Source: Bathymodiolus brooksi (lineage: Eukaryota > Mollusca > Bivalvia > Mytilida > Modiolidae). Taken from it: a stretch of DNA of 64,000 nt. Numbering within the stretch: position 1 is the first letter of the stretch; the number at the start of each line of letters is the position of its first letter. The stretch spans positions 44,499,414 through 44,563,413 of the forward strand of contig OY804585.1 of the NCBI GenBank assembly GCA_963680875.1, in the 5' to 3' direction. The position numbers were made by a program, and so were the translations under genes. Under the pieces are notes generated by a model. It was not told where the DNA came from and did no database searches. It saw only the letters and a program-made list of their open reading frames with translations. This document shows, piece after piece, positions 38,622 through 48,059 of this stretch.

Positions 38622-39720
38622 CTATACCTTCTCCCGGGGATGCCTGTGACACCCCGAGCAGACAAAATCTCCCATGGCCTTTGCCTCTTCCTGCGTTACC
38701 TTTACACATTTACCATGATACCATTCTTTGCACTCCTCGCACCTGATCATGAACTCCCCAGTATATGGCTTCCAACAAACACAATAAAGCTTATCTCTAT
38801 ACCCCCGTTGATCTTTGACACCCCCCTTCTCCTTGGTATATCCTGTCCCCTTAATGATTTGTTGACTCAATTTTTGGGCCCACTCTGGAACCTCGCGGTC
38901 TTGACATAACTTCAACCTATCGTGGTTAGCGGTGATTATCCCCCACTTTAACTTTATTTTATAGAGATAGGGGGTCAACTTTTCAATTACCACTATGGGG
39001 CCTTTCCACGAGGGACTCAATTTTCGAGTTTTTCCTTTAACTATGGCAGTATCCAACTGATACACCAAATCCCCCAGTTTTAACTCTCTGACCCTTACTT
39101 TGACATCGTAATCTCTTTTCATTCGTTTTTGGGACTGTTTGAGAGTCTCCCTAGCCACCCTGTGAGCCCCTTCAATAGCTGTTTGCAACTCTCCTACATA
39201 TTGGTCCCCTTCGGGCTGTCTGGTGTTCCCCGGACTCCCGAACATCAGTTCCGCGGGCAACCCAATTTCCCTACCCAACATCATCATATTGGATGTGTAC
39301 CCTGTGCTTCTATTTACAGAGGACCTTAATGCCCCTGCCAACTGCGGTAAGTATTGATCCCAGCTCCGCTGATTTTTTCCAATGAAACACCGCACCGCCG
39401 CCATCAGTGTACGATTGCATCGCTCTACTTGTCCGTTCGCCGAGGGATGGTAAGGGGTAGTTCTTGATTTATGTATGTGAAGTAATTCACACATTTCCCT
39501 GAACAAAGAGGACTCAAAATTCCTCCCCTGATCAGTGAACACTTGGAACGGGCACCCAAATCTAGAAAAGAACTGATTCACCGCGGCTCTTGCCGTTTCC
39601 TCTGCACTCTACCCACTTGGTAAATTGGTCAACCATCATCAAGATGTGTTCATTTCCTCTCTCCGTGCGAGGTAGGGGCCCAATGAAGTCTAAATGGACT
39701 CGTTCCATTGGCGATCCTGA
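38622..39720 (-). pseudogene. Gypsy integrase core and C-terminal PHD finger
   Basis: The intact part starts around 39581 with FGCPFQVFTDQGRNFESSLF (second catalytic Asp), then TTPYHPSANGQVERCNRTLM (catalytic Glu). The first Asp lies upstream near 39690 in another frame (HLDFIGPLPRTERGNE). A shift near 39700, and a second shift with a short deletion near 39600, separate them; the two shifts cancel. After the GPF/GPY-like segment (KLSPSWKGPIVVIEKL), the protein ends with LYCVCWKPYTGEFMIRCEEC, then KEWYHGKC and FVCSGC. This is a Cys4-His-Cys3 PHD finger with Tyr before the first Cys and Trp before the His pair, positions that form the aromatic cage in H3K4me3-binding PHD fingers. Chromodomains, not PHD fingers, are the usual integrase tails in this group. 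Stop at 38622. Confidence 0.88.
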
Positions 39721-41921
39721 ATGGTAGGATAACATTGGGTGTCTAGCTGAGACCGTTGCCTTTTAATTTGGTTACACTCCATACACCCTTTCACGTAAGC
39801 CGACACATCTTTACTTATCCCCCTCCAATAATACCTAGACTTCACTTTCTCGATTGTTCTTTCTATGCCCTGATGTCCAGCTAATGGGGGATCGTGACAA
39901 AGCTTCACAATTTGTTCCCTGTACATCTTTGGGACCACCCTCCTTGCTGACTTCCCCTCATCCCCTTCTCTCCACAGGACCCCTTTTTCCAAGACAAAAA
40001 CTTCCCTGTTTATCCAATAATATTTGCTTCTAGAGTCCCCTATAAACAATTCTCCTTCAGTGGGCTCCTCCCCTGTCTCCCTCCACCTGACCACCCAGGC
40101 TAATTCGGGGTCCATCCGTTGCTGTTCCTTCATTTCGTCCTCACCTGGGCCTTGAAAACTAATGCCCTCTGCCTCTCGAACTATTTGGACTCCCTTGATA
40201 CTTTCCCATCTAAGTCTATTTCCCGCTTCCCCCGTAGAGATCCAGATCTCCGCCACCCTAGGTCCCATTTCTTCTTCCTCCTGGTCTTGACCCTCACTCA
40301 CGGGTTGCCCCCAAGGTTTATTTGCCAAGGGAACCACGTCATCTACATCCTGATCAAAACCGGACCAGTTTAAATGGGCCCTAGTACAGTAGGGACACCC
40401 CCCACATGGCAAATCCTGTAATTTCACTCTTAGATTGAAGTCTGAACATGGTTCCCCCCCAGGGATCCTTGACAAGGCATCTGCATTCGTATGTTTCTTC
40501 CCAGGCCTATGCTGGATTTCCATATTGAACTGACTCAGTTCTTCTAACCATCTAGCCAGTTGCCCCTGTGGCTCCTTAAAATTCATCAGCCAGGTCAGAC
40601 TATTATGGTCTGTCCTGACTGTGAAATGCCTACCCATCAAGTAATGCCTAAACTGTCGAGAGAACCTAATAATTGCTAATAATTCCTTTCGAGTGGTGCA
40701 GTATTTTTGTTGCTCCGGAGTCAAGGTAAGACTCCCGTACGCTACTGCCCTCTCTTCCCCTTCTTGTATTTGAATCAGTTCAGCCCCCACCGATTTATCG
40801 GATGCATCCGTATCCAGTATAAAGGGATCAGTCACGTTAGGCAGGGATAGAACTGGTGCTCTCACCATTGCATCCCTCAACTCCTCAAACGCCCTTTCCT
40901 GTTCATCTCCCCATTGATATGTACGTTTCCCTGTTAGGGCCTGAAGGGGAAACACCATTTGAGTATATTCTTCAATAAAGGCCCTATGGTAATTGGTGAA
41001 CCCCAAAAACCTCTCCACCTCCTTTTTATTCTTAGGCCTTGGCCAGTTTTTTATATCTTTGATATATCCTGGCCCAATGTATATTCCTCTAGGTCCCACT
41101 ACTCTACCCAGGAACTCCACTTCCTTTTGAAACAGTTCACATTTTTTGGGGTTCAATTTTAGCCCATACTCCCTAAACCTAACCAATACAGCCCTTAGGT
41201 TTGCCAAGTGCCCCTCGAAATCCTTCCCCAGGACCAGAATATCGTCCAGGAAAGCCAGAACCACTTTCCAATTCAAACCCCTCAGCACCAGGTTGATGAC
41301 TCTCGTATAAGTGGCTGGTGAGTTACATAACCCAAAAGCCATTCTAGCGAACTCAAACAACCCGTATTTAGTAATAAATGCCGTTTTGGAGCAGTCTTCA
41401 GGTTTGATTTTCACCTGCCAATATGCTGAATTGGCATCCAGTTTGGAATACCATACATTTCCGGCTTAAGTGTCAAGACACTCGTCTACTAGGGGCAATG
41501 GGAACACATCCTTAATGGTGAGAGCATTTAAGGCCATGTAATCCACACACCACCGTACTGACCCACATCGTTTCCGGATAAGAACCGGAGCCGATGCCCA
41601 CTCAGACACTGATGGCCGGATCACCCCCGCACTCAACATTTTCTTTAATTGGGCCTCTTCTTCTCCTGCAAACCCTAATGGGGTACGCCTGATTCTTTGC
41701 TTAACTGGGCGATTGGTCCCAGTATCAATCCCATACTGGATTGTATTAAATTTCCCTAAGTCAAACTCACTTTTAGCAAACACATCTTCAAACTCGCATA
41801 ATAACTCACTAAGCTGTGTCTGCTCCTGCTCATTCAGCTCTTCTTTGGATTTATCAAAGAGATTAGTCAAATGCTCGGGAATTTCCCTTTTTCCATTCTC
41901 TGGACCCCCCCTTTTCCGCAA
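39690..41921 (-). pseudogene. Gypsy pol: reverse transcriptase, RNase H, integrase zinc finger
   Basis: RT fingers: SVSEWASAPVLIRKRCGSVR, CVDYMALNALTIKDVFPLP. A TAA at 41466-41468 interrupts the frame; it continues in phase with SKLDANSAYWQVKIKP. Palm: FEFARMAFGLCNSPATY and FLDDILVLG (catalytic LDD box, about 41245). RNase H: ILDTDASDKSVGAEL, RKELLAIIRF and TDHNSLTWL. Integrase N-terminus: HDPPLAGHQG with CMECNQIK (HHCC zinc site). The frame closes at 39690 because of a frameshift in the integrase. The protease frame joins from upstream only through a shift near 41915, at a 7-G run on the minus strand. A -1 or +1 programmed shift there cannot be ruled out, but a mutation is simpler. Confidence 0.93.
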
Positions 41922-43203
41922 CTTCTACCTTTTGTACTCCGATAGTCTCTACGTTCGAACACACCTCTTCTGCATGGGCCAAAACTTCCCCTTTCTCTAC
42001 TTCTACATAGTGATCGGATATGTTAATCAGACAAAGCACTGGGTTATCACCCCCATTGTGCAATGTTCGAGGTATTAATAGCTCACCCTTGGTGGCTGCC
42101 TTTACTATATACTCCCCTGCCATAGACTCACTCAGCTGTGCCCCCACTCTCATGACTGAATTAGGGGGTACCTTACACCCCTTGGCTAGGAACACCCCCA
42201 CCTCTTTCTCATTGACTAAAGGGCTTCCTGTTCCCAAACTCATGGGTATAACATCCCCTGCGATCTGTAGTTCCTTTTCTTTGAGATGTAGGGACACCCC
42301 ATTAGCCTCTAAAAAGTCTAAACCCAGTAACATATCCTCCTCTATTGGGGCCACGTAAATTTCTACTGTGAATAGATGTGTCCCTAGGACTACTTGAAAA
42401 GGGCCAGCAATATACCCATTCATCTGCATTCCCTTCCCTGCGGTGTTCATAACCACTTCCTTACGGATGGGTGGGGCAGGGTCCAATGATTTGTAGAATT
42501 CCTCGGACACCAGTGTTACCTGTGCTGCTGTATCTACTACAGCTTGTAACTGCATGCCTTGTACCTCTACTGGGACCCTAAACATTACCCCATTGGACAG
42601 CTTGAGCACCGTTACTGCTCCGTCTTCCTCGTCCGTAACACAAGTCCCTATATTATCCTCTCCCCCCTTTTCCTCCTCTATGGACTCGTCCGTGTCCCTC
42701 TTATCCCTATTGTTTTCCTCCCCTATTGACTCCTCACTTGAGGACTCATTATCCCGACTCGCACCTTCAGATTTGACCCGTCCCTCCAGACTACTAGACT
42801 CCAGAGGGTTGTCCCTGACTTCCCTATTGTTTTCTTCTCCTTCTGACTCCTCACTTGAGAACTCGTACTATTGACTCGCACCTTCAAATTTTACCCGTCC
42901 CTCCAGACTACTAGACTCCAGAGGGTCGTCCTCTACTTCCCTATTGGTTTCCTCTCCTTCTGACTCCTCACTTGAGAACTCGTACCCCTGACTCGCACCT
43001 TCAAATTTTACCCGTCCCTCCGGAGGGTCCCCCACTTCCCTATTTACCCGTAGGAGACTATCCTGCTGATTCCCCTCCTCCATATTCCATATTTCCTCCA
43101 TCTCTACTTCTCCCCCCTCTTTTACTTCTTTGAGACCATGTATATTGGCAATAAGGGGTTGACTCAAGCCTCGCGAGTTGCCCCTTTGGAGTTTAAAGCC
43201 TCC
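41863..43203 (-). pseudogene. Gypsy acidic repeat linker and aspartic protease
   Basis: A 40-residue acidic unit occurs three times between about 43050 and 42700. It contains EGRVKFEGAS, SSEESEGEE and NREV; a TAG at 42868-42870 interrupts the second unit. The protease follows: LQAVVDTAAQVTLVS holds the catalytic Asp in a DTAA context (the usual form is DTGA or DSGA), and MLLGLDFLEANGV is the conserved second hydrophobic box. The part from 42609 to 41863 is open. The frame is the same as that of capsid and nucleocapsid upstream. It ends at 41863 after a frameshift. Confidence 0.85.
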
Positions 43204-44310
43204 TTATTCTCCTGAAATGACATTTCGTTTCTCCCCTGACGGAGACTCCAACTTTGGGCACTCCCTCTTGAAGTGTCCCATGACCCCACAGTGGAAGCAT
43301 CCCTGTTTGTCCCCCTTTCTTGGGGATGGACTTCTTGATTGTGCCCTATACCTATCTATTCGATTTCTCTTCACCTCCTTCATAAAGGCTGCCATTTGAG
43401 TGGAAAGTGCCGCTATGTTGGACTTTATCTCACTCATTTCCTTCCCCTGTGCTGACAGTACTTCCCCCATTTTTCTCTCCAAACCCTTATCTGCAACTCG
43501 ATCAGTCCCTATTGCGCACACCCTGGCTTCTCCCCCGTAGCGAGGCCCCGGAGATACTTGTTTAACCTCCCTTCGAGGATTTCGCCCAAGGGTGGTCCCA
43601 TATATAGCTTGAGAGTTATGCTGGAACCACCTCATTCTGTCAATAGCCTCCTCTATGTTTTTAGGTCGGATATTAGAGGCATAACTCCCGGCCTCTTTAT
43701 GTGCTGCCCCTTGGCATAGCCTCACCACTGCTTGTTGATACATATGAGTTTCGGGAAAATCTCTAAATGCTCAAGTTGCTAGGGATAAGACCTGATCCGC
43801 CCAGTCCTCCAGGAGTTCATCCGGAGTCTGACGGGCATTATTAAATTGGACCTGGGCCGTTTCGGGGAGTTCCCGGAAACCAAACCTTTTTTCTAATTTC
43901 CGTATTAGGTCCATATATACCATTTCCTGGTTTCGCTCAACCAGGAGGGCATAATATTCACTTGCCTTCCCATCCAGGCACCAGCATAACTGGTCCCTGC
44001 ATTCCCCCTCTGTCCATTCACTAACTTCCGCATACCGGGAAAATTTAGCGTAGAATGCTTTTCAATTTGATTTCCCATCAAACTTTAGGGACATCGGCAA
44101 ACTAACACTCTTCCCCCTTCCCCTTTGACCTCTCTCCCCTTCATACTCCTCCCTTCTCGCTAGGATTTTCGGTGTCTCTTCTGGGGGAACACCCAGGCCT
44201 GTTCCCACTACTCGGTACCCTAGGAATAGATGGGTTTCTTCCTCCTGGGCCTTCAATGTCTTCCCCACTTGGGCGGTAATGTCCCCTTTCCCTTTCCCTA
44301 TCATACTCAT
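43204..44310 (-). pseudogene. Gypsy Gag capsid and CCHC nucleocapsid
   Basis: One frame from 44310 to 43204 carries MSLKFDGKSN, RDQLCWCLDGKASEYYALL and RQTPDELLEDWADQVL, the Retrotrans_gag-type capsid pattern. It then gives the zinc knuckle CFHCGVMGHFKREC (about 43330-43290). TGA codons at 44062-44064 and 43771-43773 interrupt it in phase. TAA at 43204-43206 ends it just after the nucleocapsid, and pol continues in the same phase. This last stop is where some retroelements use readthrough, so it could be functional rather than damage. A frameshift between 44310 and 44141 separates it from the N-terminal Gag frame. Confidence 0.82.
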
Positions 44311-45199
44311 CTCTACGTTGAACTATTCTAGGGACTTCATTTTCCCTTCCTAGGGTATGTCTTGTTCTACCTCTACTTTCCCTCAACAAGGGATTAGTAT
44401 TTTCCCTACTCCACCCCCCTCCGGTGTTCCTCGGAGGGGAATAGTGGCCCCCCCTGTCTTTCCAAACACTTTCTCTATTAGCCGGGGCTACAGTTCGTAT
44501 GTTTGGCACTCTTACTTCAGCCCCCCCACTGGCTAAAACCCCACTATGAAAAAGGCCTGGTTCTCTAGGGAATGCAAAACCCGCACGAATATCCGAGTCT
44601 CTTATATGCACGTTTTGCATATACGCCCGATCCCTCTCATCGCTGCTCGAATCCCAATCCAAATCGTCCCGTCGCGATCCACGAATTGATGGCGGCGGAT
44701 TTTGTCCCGGAGCTGATGTATATTTAACTCCCCCTGGGGTTTGTCTTTCCATGAAAGTACTTTCCATCTCACTATAATCATCATCCAATCTCTCGGATAA
44801 ATTGGCCTGTTGCCACCAATCCCTTTCCTGTTTATTATAATATGATCTTTCCCCTGTTAACAGGACTTTATCAAATGAACCCATTTCCTTCCCCCTTCCT
44901 TTAACTTGGCCCTGTCCTGCCCCATCCCACTTCCCTATTAACTTGTCAACACTCCTAACCCTTTCTCTATGTCGATCATACAGGGATCCCATTCCCTCTT
45001 TATTTTCAAAAGAGGTAAAATCCAAACTATCCAGTAACGGTTGTGTTATCCTAAGATATGGAACCTGATTTAGGTCATCCAATTCCAGATCGCCCTTAGC
45101 CTCCCTTAATTCCAAAATTTTATCGGCCACTTTTGCCCCTATCCCTGGTACTGACATCAGCTCCTCGATGGAACAATTGTTAATGAAAACACGTGGCAT
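44141..45199 (-). pseudogene. Gypsy Gag N-terminal part with helix-hairpin-helix domain
   Basis: 352 codons from ATG at 45199. Residues 5-55 read INNCSIEELMSVPGIGAKVA, then DKILELREAKGD and LDDLNQV: two helices with the hairpin motif PGIGAKVA. This matches ComEA-type HhH DNA-binding domains. The remaining 290 residues are charged and low-complexity (many Arg, Glu, Gly, Ser; RGSRRDDLDWDSSSDERD) and probably disordered. The frame is lost before the capsid, by a shift around 44200. HhH modules are not a normal Gag component as far as I know; they might help bind nucleic acid. The start is the first ATG after the leader. Confidence 0.75.
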
Positions 45200-45933
45200 T
45201 GTTAATAAAAAATAAACAACAAAAACACGTGGCTCTTTATTCTGTGGTGTATGTACAATTTATAACGGACCAGATTTTTACACTGGGCCGCTTTTGTCTA
45301 CTTTTGTTTAAAATCGATAATGTCAAACAAAACAAAACAAAAAAATTTTTTATTGGGGGCACTGGACTTACAACTTATTTTCAACCAGCTCTTATTTAAA
45401 GATGGCTTCTAGAAACAAGCTGCTTCCGGTTTGGGGTTCACATTTGGGGAATACACGTGAGTGGAAAAGGGGTACTTTTTTTATCACAGGAAAAATTTAA
45501 AGATTTCCAATTTTGTCTGCCAATTCTACCTGCGTATCTTCCCTTGAAATTTCCTAACGGACAATTTCCCCTGAAAACACCAGGTCCTATCAGCTCTACA
45601 ACATTAGAACAAAACAAAAAAAAAAAAAAATTCACACGTGGTGGGGTCTACACGTGGGTGGGAAAGGGGTACTTCTTTGAACGGCCAAAAAATCTAAAGA
45701 TTTCCAATCTTGTCTGCCAATCCTACCTGCGTATCTTCCCTTGAAATTTCCTAACGGACAATTTCCCCTGAAAATACCAGGTCGTATCAGCCAGGCGAAA
45801 CTGAAACCAATGAAAAAAAATTGCCCCCTAAAAAAATTCAAATGGCGGAGTTGCGATTTTACTTAAAAATCGCTTTTGGTTAATTTAATAACCTTTCTCG
45901 CGAATAGGATTCGACTTGTAGTCGCAGCGCCAA
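45200..45933 (-). promoter_or_regulatory. Gypsy leader with 200-bp tandem duplication and primer-binding site
   Basis: Immediately after the 5' LTR the minus strand reads TTGGCGCTGCGACTACAAG; the 18 nt from TGG (45932 down to 45915) fit a primer-binding site ending against a tRNA CCA. I cannot name the tRNA. Further in, 45450-45597 and 45650-45797 are direct copies (shared AAGATTTCCAATNTTGTCTG, GCGTATCTTCCCTTGAAATT and ACGGACAATTTCCCCTGAAA), offset about 200 bp. The function of the duplication is unknown. Confidence 0.7.
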
Positions 45934-46120
45934 TATAGTAATTGGTACTACTTACTATTACTAGCTTTGCTTTGCAACTCTAAGTCTGTTTATTCTCTCA
46001 GTTATATATACGTCTGGTATGTTTTGGGTTCAGTTCAGTTCTGGTCAGCGTGGTCAGTTTCTCGTGCATCATGGGTGCTCTTCGGAACCCCTCGGCCCCC
46101 ATCCCCCACGATTCACTACA
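45934..46120 (-). repeat. Gypsy 5' LTR
   Basis: 187 bp, 186 matching the 3' LTR. It is bounded outside by CATG (46121-46124) and inside by the primer-binding-site candidate. A TATATATA-like stretch inside the LTR (about 46005) could be a promoter element. Confidence 0.95.
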
Positions 46121-46647
46121 CATGGTACACATTATAACATTAACATTACACATAGTACATCAACATTTAAAACAATCATTTATGTGAAGAAAAATTGCTT
46201 CCTTTATTGAAAATCACATACTATATTGGAGTACAAGTAGACCTAAGTATCATGATAAAGAGGAGATGGAAAAACCATATCCATGTATAATGTTCAAAAA
46301 CAAGGAATATATTTCTTGTTAGTAGGTTTATTTAAAAAAACCCAAAAAAAAACGAAACAAAACAAAATATATTCAAAGATAAATATAGATAAGGGGTATC
46401 TCCCTTCTAGTATTTACGTTGACAGAGGAGGGAATATTGGACTCTATAAATTTGATTTAACATGACAAATGGTACCTATTATAATATGAATATCACAATA
46501 TTAACACTCAGCAGTTAACTGTATCATAATATTAACATTACACATAGTACATATCAAAATAGTAATTCAAAGACATTATATAGATTTAAATAGTAGTTAT
46601 AGTTTTTATTTACATTTCAATTTAAATATATAAATACATACATGTTC
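46121..46647 (-). repeat. LINE inter-ORF region, part beyond the Gypsy insertion
   Basis: Continues the ~408-bp unit series interrupted at 38060 (ACAATCATTTATGTGAAG, then GAGTACAAGTAGACC and AAAGAGGAGATGGAA), plus the CATAATATTAACATTACACA minisatellite at 46480-46560. The ORF1 stop follows at 46648. Confidence 0.8.
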
Positions 46648-47589
46648 TTATCTTTTCTTTCTCAACTTTTCCTCAATATTGTCAAAAATATCAAATTTAA
46701 TTCTTGAACCCTCAGCTAGCTTTGCATATACATTACAGTTATAAAACCACACATTTTCAAATCTTTCACTTCTCTTAAGTCTAGCCATAAGTCCTAGATT
46801 ACTTTGTGTAATATCGTCGTGGAAACGAAAGTCTTTCTTTAAATTTCTCTTCTTTCTCATAATGTTAATTTTAACTTCAGTGTTTTTCACTTTTACAATC
46901 ACAGGTCTAATTCCTCTATCTTTACCAGGTATTCGGTGTATAGCTTGCACATCACTAGGTGAGATGTGGACCTTGAGCTCAGTGTTAACTAGTTTCACAA
47001 AGTCCTCTCTCAGGTTTTCATCCTTTCTCTCTGGGAAATTCAACATTCTGATATTGTGCTTACGAGAATATTGTTCGTTATGGTTTCCCAACTTTAGAGC
47101 ATCAACAGATCTTCTATCAGCATCATTTAGCTTTTCCTCTAAAGAATCCATTTTCTTATCTTTGTCTCTCAATCTTTCCTTTAAGTTTTCATTCTCAATA
47201 GCAAAAGAATCAATTTGATCCTGCATCTTTCCAGTTTGTTCCTTCACTTTACTTTCAATTTCCTGTGAGAATGATTTTTTAAATGTTACTAATAATTTGT
47301 TGACAATAGATGTAACGAGGTCATTCAGATCACTTTGCTTGACTAAACAGTTAACTGCACTTTCTAGATCAGTCTTGGTACAAGTAGCCTGAAGGGATTT
47401 TTTAATTTCACCTAAGTCACTGTGAATACTCATTAAATCAATTCCTTTCACACTGTCTTCTGCCACATCTGAATGAGTTCTTTTGTCACGCTTGGGAGGA
47501 TTTTCTTTAGAAGTATTCCCTGTCTTTTTTGCTGCAAGCATAGTTTGCACAGTCTTCACACCTTTTTGACTATTATCCCCAGTAGGCAT
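46648..47589 (-). CDS. LINE ORF1 protein, coiled coil plus RRM
   Basis: 313 codons, uninterrupted from ATG 47589 to the stop at 46648. Residues 1-60 are basic and polar (QTMLAAKKTGNTSKENPPKR). About 100-165 form a coiled coil (QIDSFAIENENLKERL, KKMDSLEEKLNDADRRSVD). About 178-245 match an RRM-like fold (HNIRMLNFPERKDENLREDF, VQAIHRIPGKD, RPVIVKVKN). The C-terminal part has KKDFRFHDDITQSNLGLMAR, like the C-terminal domain of L1/Tx1 ORF1 proteins. These trimerise and coat the element RNA in the ribonucleoprotein particle. It is intact although ORF2 is broken, so in principle it could still be made. It is upstream of ORF2 on the same strand, now separated from it by the Gypsy element. Confidence 0.88.
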   Translation of the reverse strand: MPTGDNSQKGVKTVQTMLAAKKTGNTSKENPPKRDKRTHSDVAEDSVKGIDLMSIHSDLGEIKKSLQATCTKTDLESAVNCLVKQSDLNDLVTSIVNKLLVTFKKSFSQEIESKVKEQTGKMQDQIDSFAIENENLKERLRDKDKKMDSLEEKLNDADRRSVDALKLGNHNEQYSRKHNIRMLNFPERKDENLREDFVKLVNTELKVHISPSDVQAIHRIPGKDRGIRPVIVKVKNTEVKINIMRKKRNLKKDFRFHDDITQSNLGLMARLKRSERFENVWFYNCNVYAKLAEGSRIKFDIFDNIEEKLRKKR

Positions 47590-47837
47590 AATGGTTGGTA
47601 AATCACTTTAAAAAATCCATATCAATAACCTTTAAATGTTGATTACAAGAATCTGTTTTTCATTGATTAAGATCACAAAATTCGATGTTTTTCCATTCAA
47701 AAAGCATTTTTATAAAGCTGAAAAATTTCCACACAAGATGATTCTATTTATAATGCTGTATTACATCAAAATCCAGCTTAAAAAAGCCAAAAACTGCAGA
47801 GCTGAAATTAACTCACTACTCTAACGGTGGCCATCTT
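47590..47837 (-). promoter_or_regulatory. LINE 5' leader with AAGATGGCC box at its first bases
   Basis: On the minus strand, the sequence just inside the target duplication is AAGATGGCCACCGTTAGAGT. AAGATGGC is the core of the YY1 consensus. In mammalian L1 elements a YY1 site close to the 5' end positions transcription start. The same arrangement here suggests an internal promoter, but that is an inference from position and motif only. Confidence 0.5.
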
Positions 47838-47847
47838 GAAAACATTC

Positions 47848-48059
47848 TTAGCTCAACTGACCCAAAGTGTCATATGAGGTATTGTTCTCACTTTCCATCT
47901 GTCGTAGTCATCCTTGAACTTTTATATTTTAATCTTCTCTAAAACTACTGGGACAGTTGGAACCAAACTTAGAAGGAATGCTTGTTGGATGGTCCTCTAC
48001 AAATTCTTTTTTTCATTACTGATTGGAAATCCACCGTTATATTTTAGTGTGTGGTTTTA
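47848..48059 (+). mobile_element. Helentron-like 5' fragment
   Basis: Starts TTAGCTCAACTGACCCAAAG and continues with a 166-bp-family core (GAACCAAACTTAGAAGGAAT, TTGGATGGTCCTCTACAAAT). It is cut at 48060 by the 5' end of the next copy. Its first two bases overlap the LINE target duplication, so the LINE landed exactly at its edge. Confidence 0.7.

Larger units (their letters stand above)
38064..46120 (-). mobile_element. Ty3/Gypsy LTR retrotransposon, 8057 bp, inserted in the LINE
   Basis: Two 187-bp LTRs (38064-38250 and 45934-46120) differ by one base (38145 G, 46015 T). On the minus strand the 5' LTR starts TGTAGTGAATCG, followed by a primer-binding-site candidate. Coding order is Gag with an N-terminal helix-hairpin-helix, capsid, CCHC knuckle, acidic repeats, protease, RT, RNase H, integrase and PHD finger. 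The RT-RH-IN order defines Ty3/Gypsy (Metaviridae-type). Very similar LTRs imply a recent insertion, yet the body has five in-frame stops, several frameshifts and a small integrase deletion. No envelope-like ORF is present. Confidence 0.93.
32838..47847 (-). mobile_element. Full-length Tx1/L1-type LINE carrying a nested Gypsy element
   Basis: GAAAACATTC (possibly GAAAACATTCTT) is present at 32838-32847 and 47838-47847. Read on the minus strand, the element starts right after it with AAGATGGCCACCG and ends in an 11-base A run (T run 32848-32858). It has a 5' leader of about 250 bp, ORF1 (46648-47589), a repeat-rich inter-ORF region, and ORF2 (33087-36949) with endonuclease and reverse transcriptase. 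Subtracting the Gypsy insertion (38064-46124) leaves about 6.9 kb, a plausible full-length size. The target duplication, the poly(A) and both ORFs in order show a complete retrotransposition event. ORF2 has three frameshifts, so this copy is inactive. Confidence 0.85.

Noticed and set aside
41713..42874. Plus-strand frames opposite the Gypsy protease and linker
   Set aside because: Antisense shadows of the coding strand, Ser-rich because the sense strand is acidic and glycine-rich.
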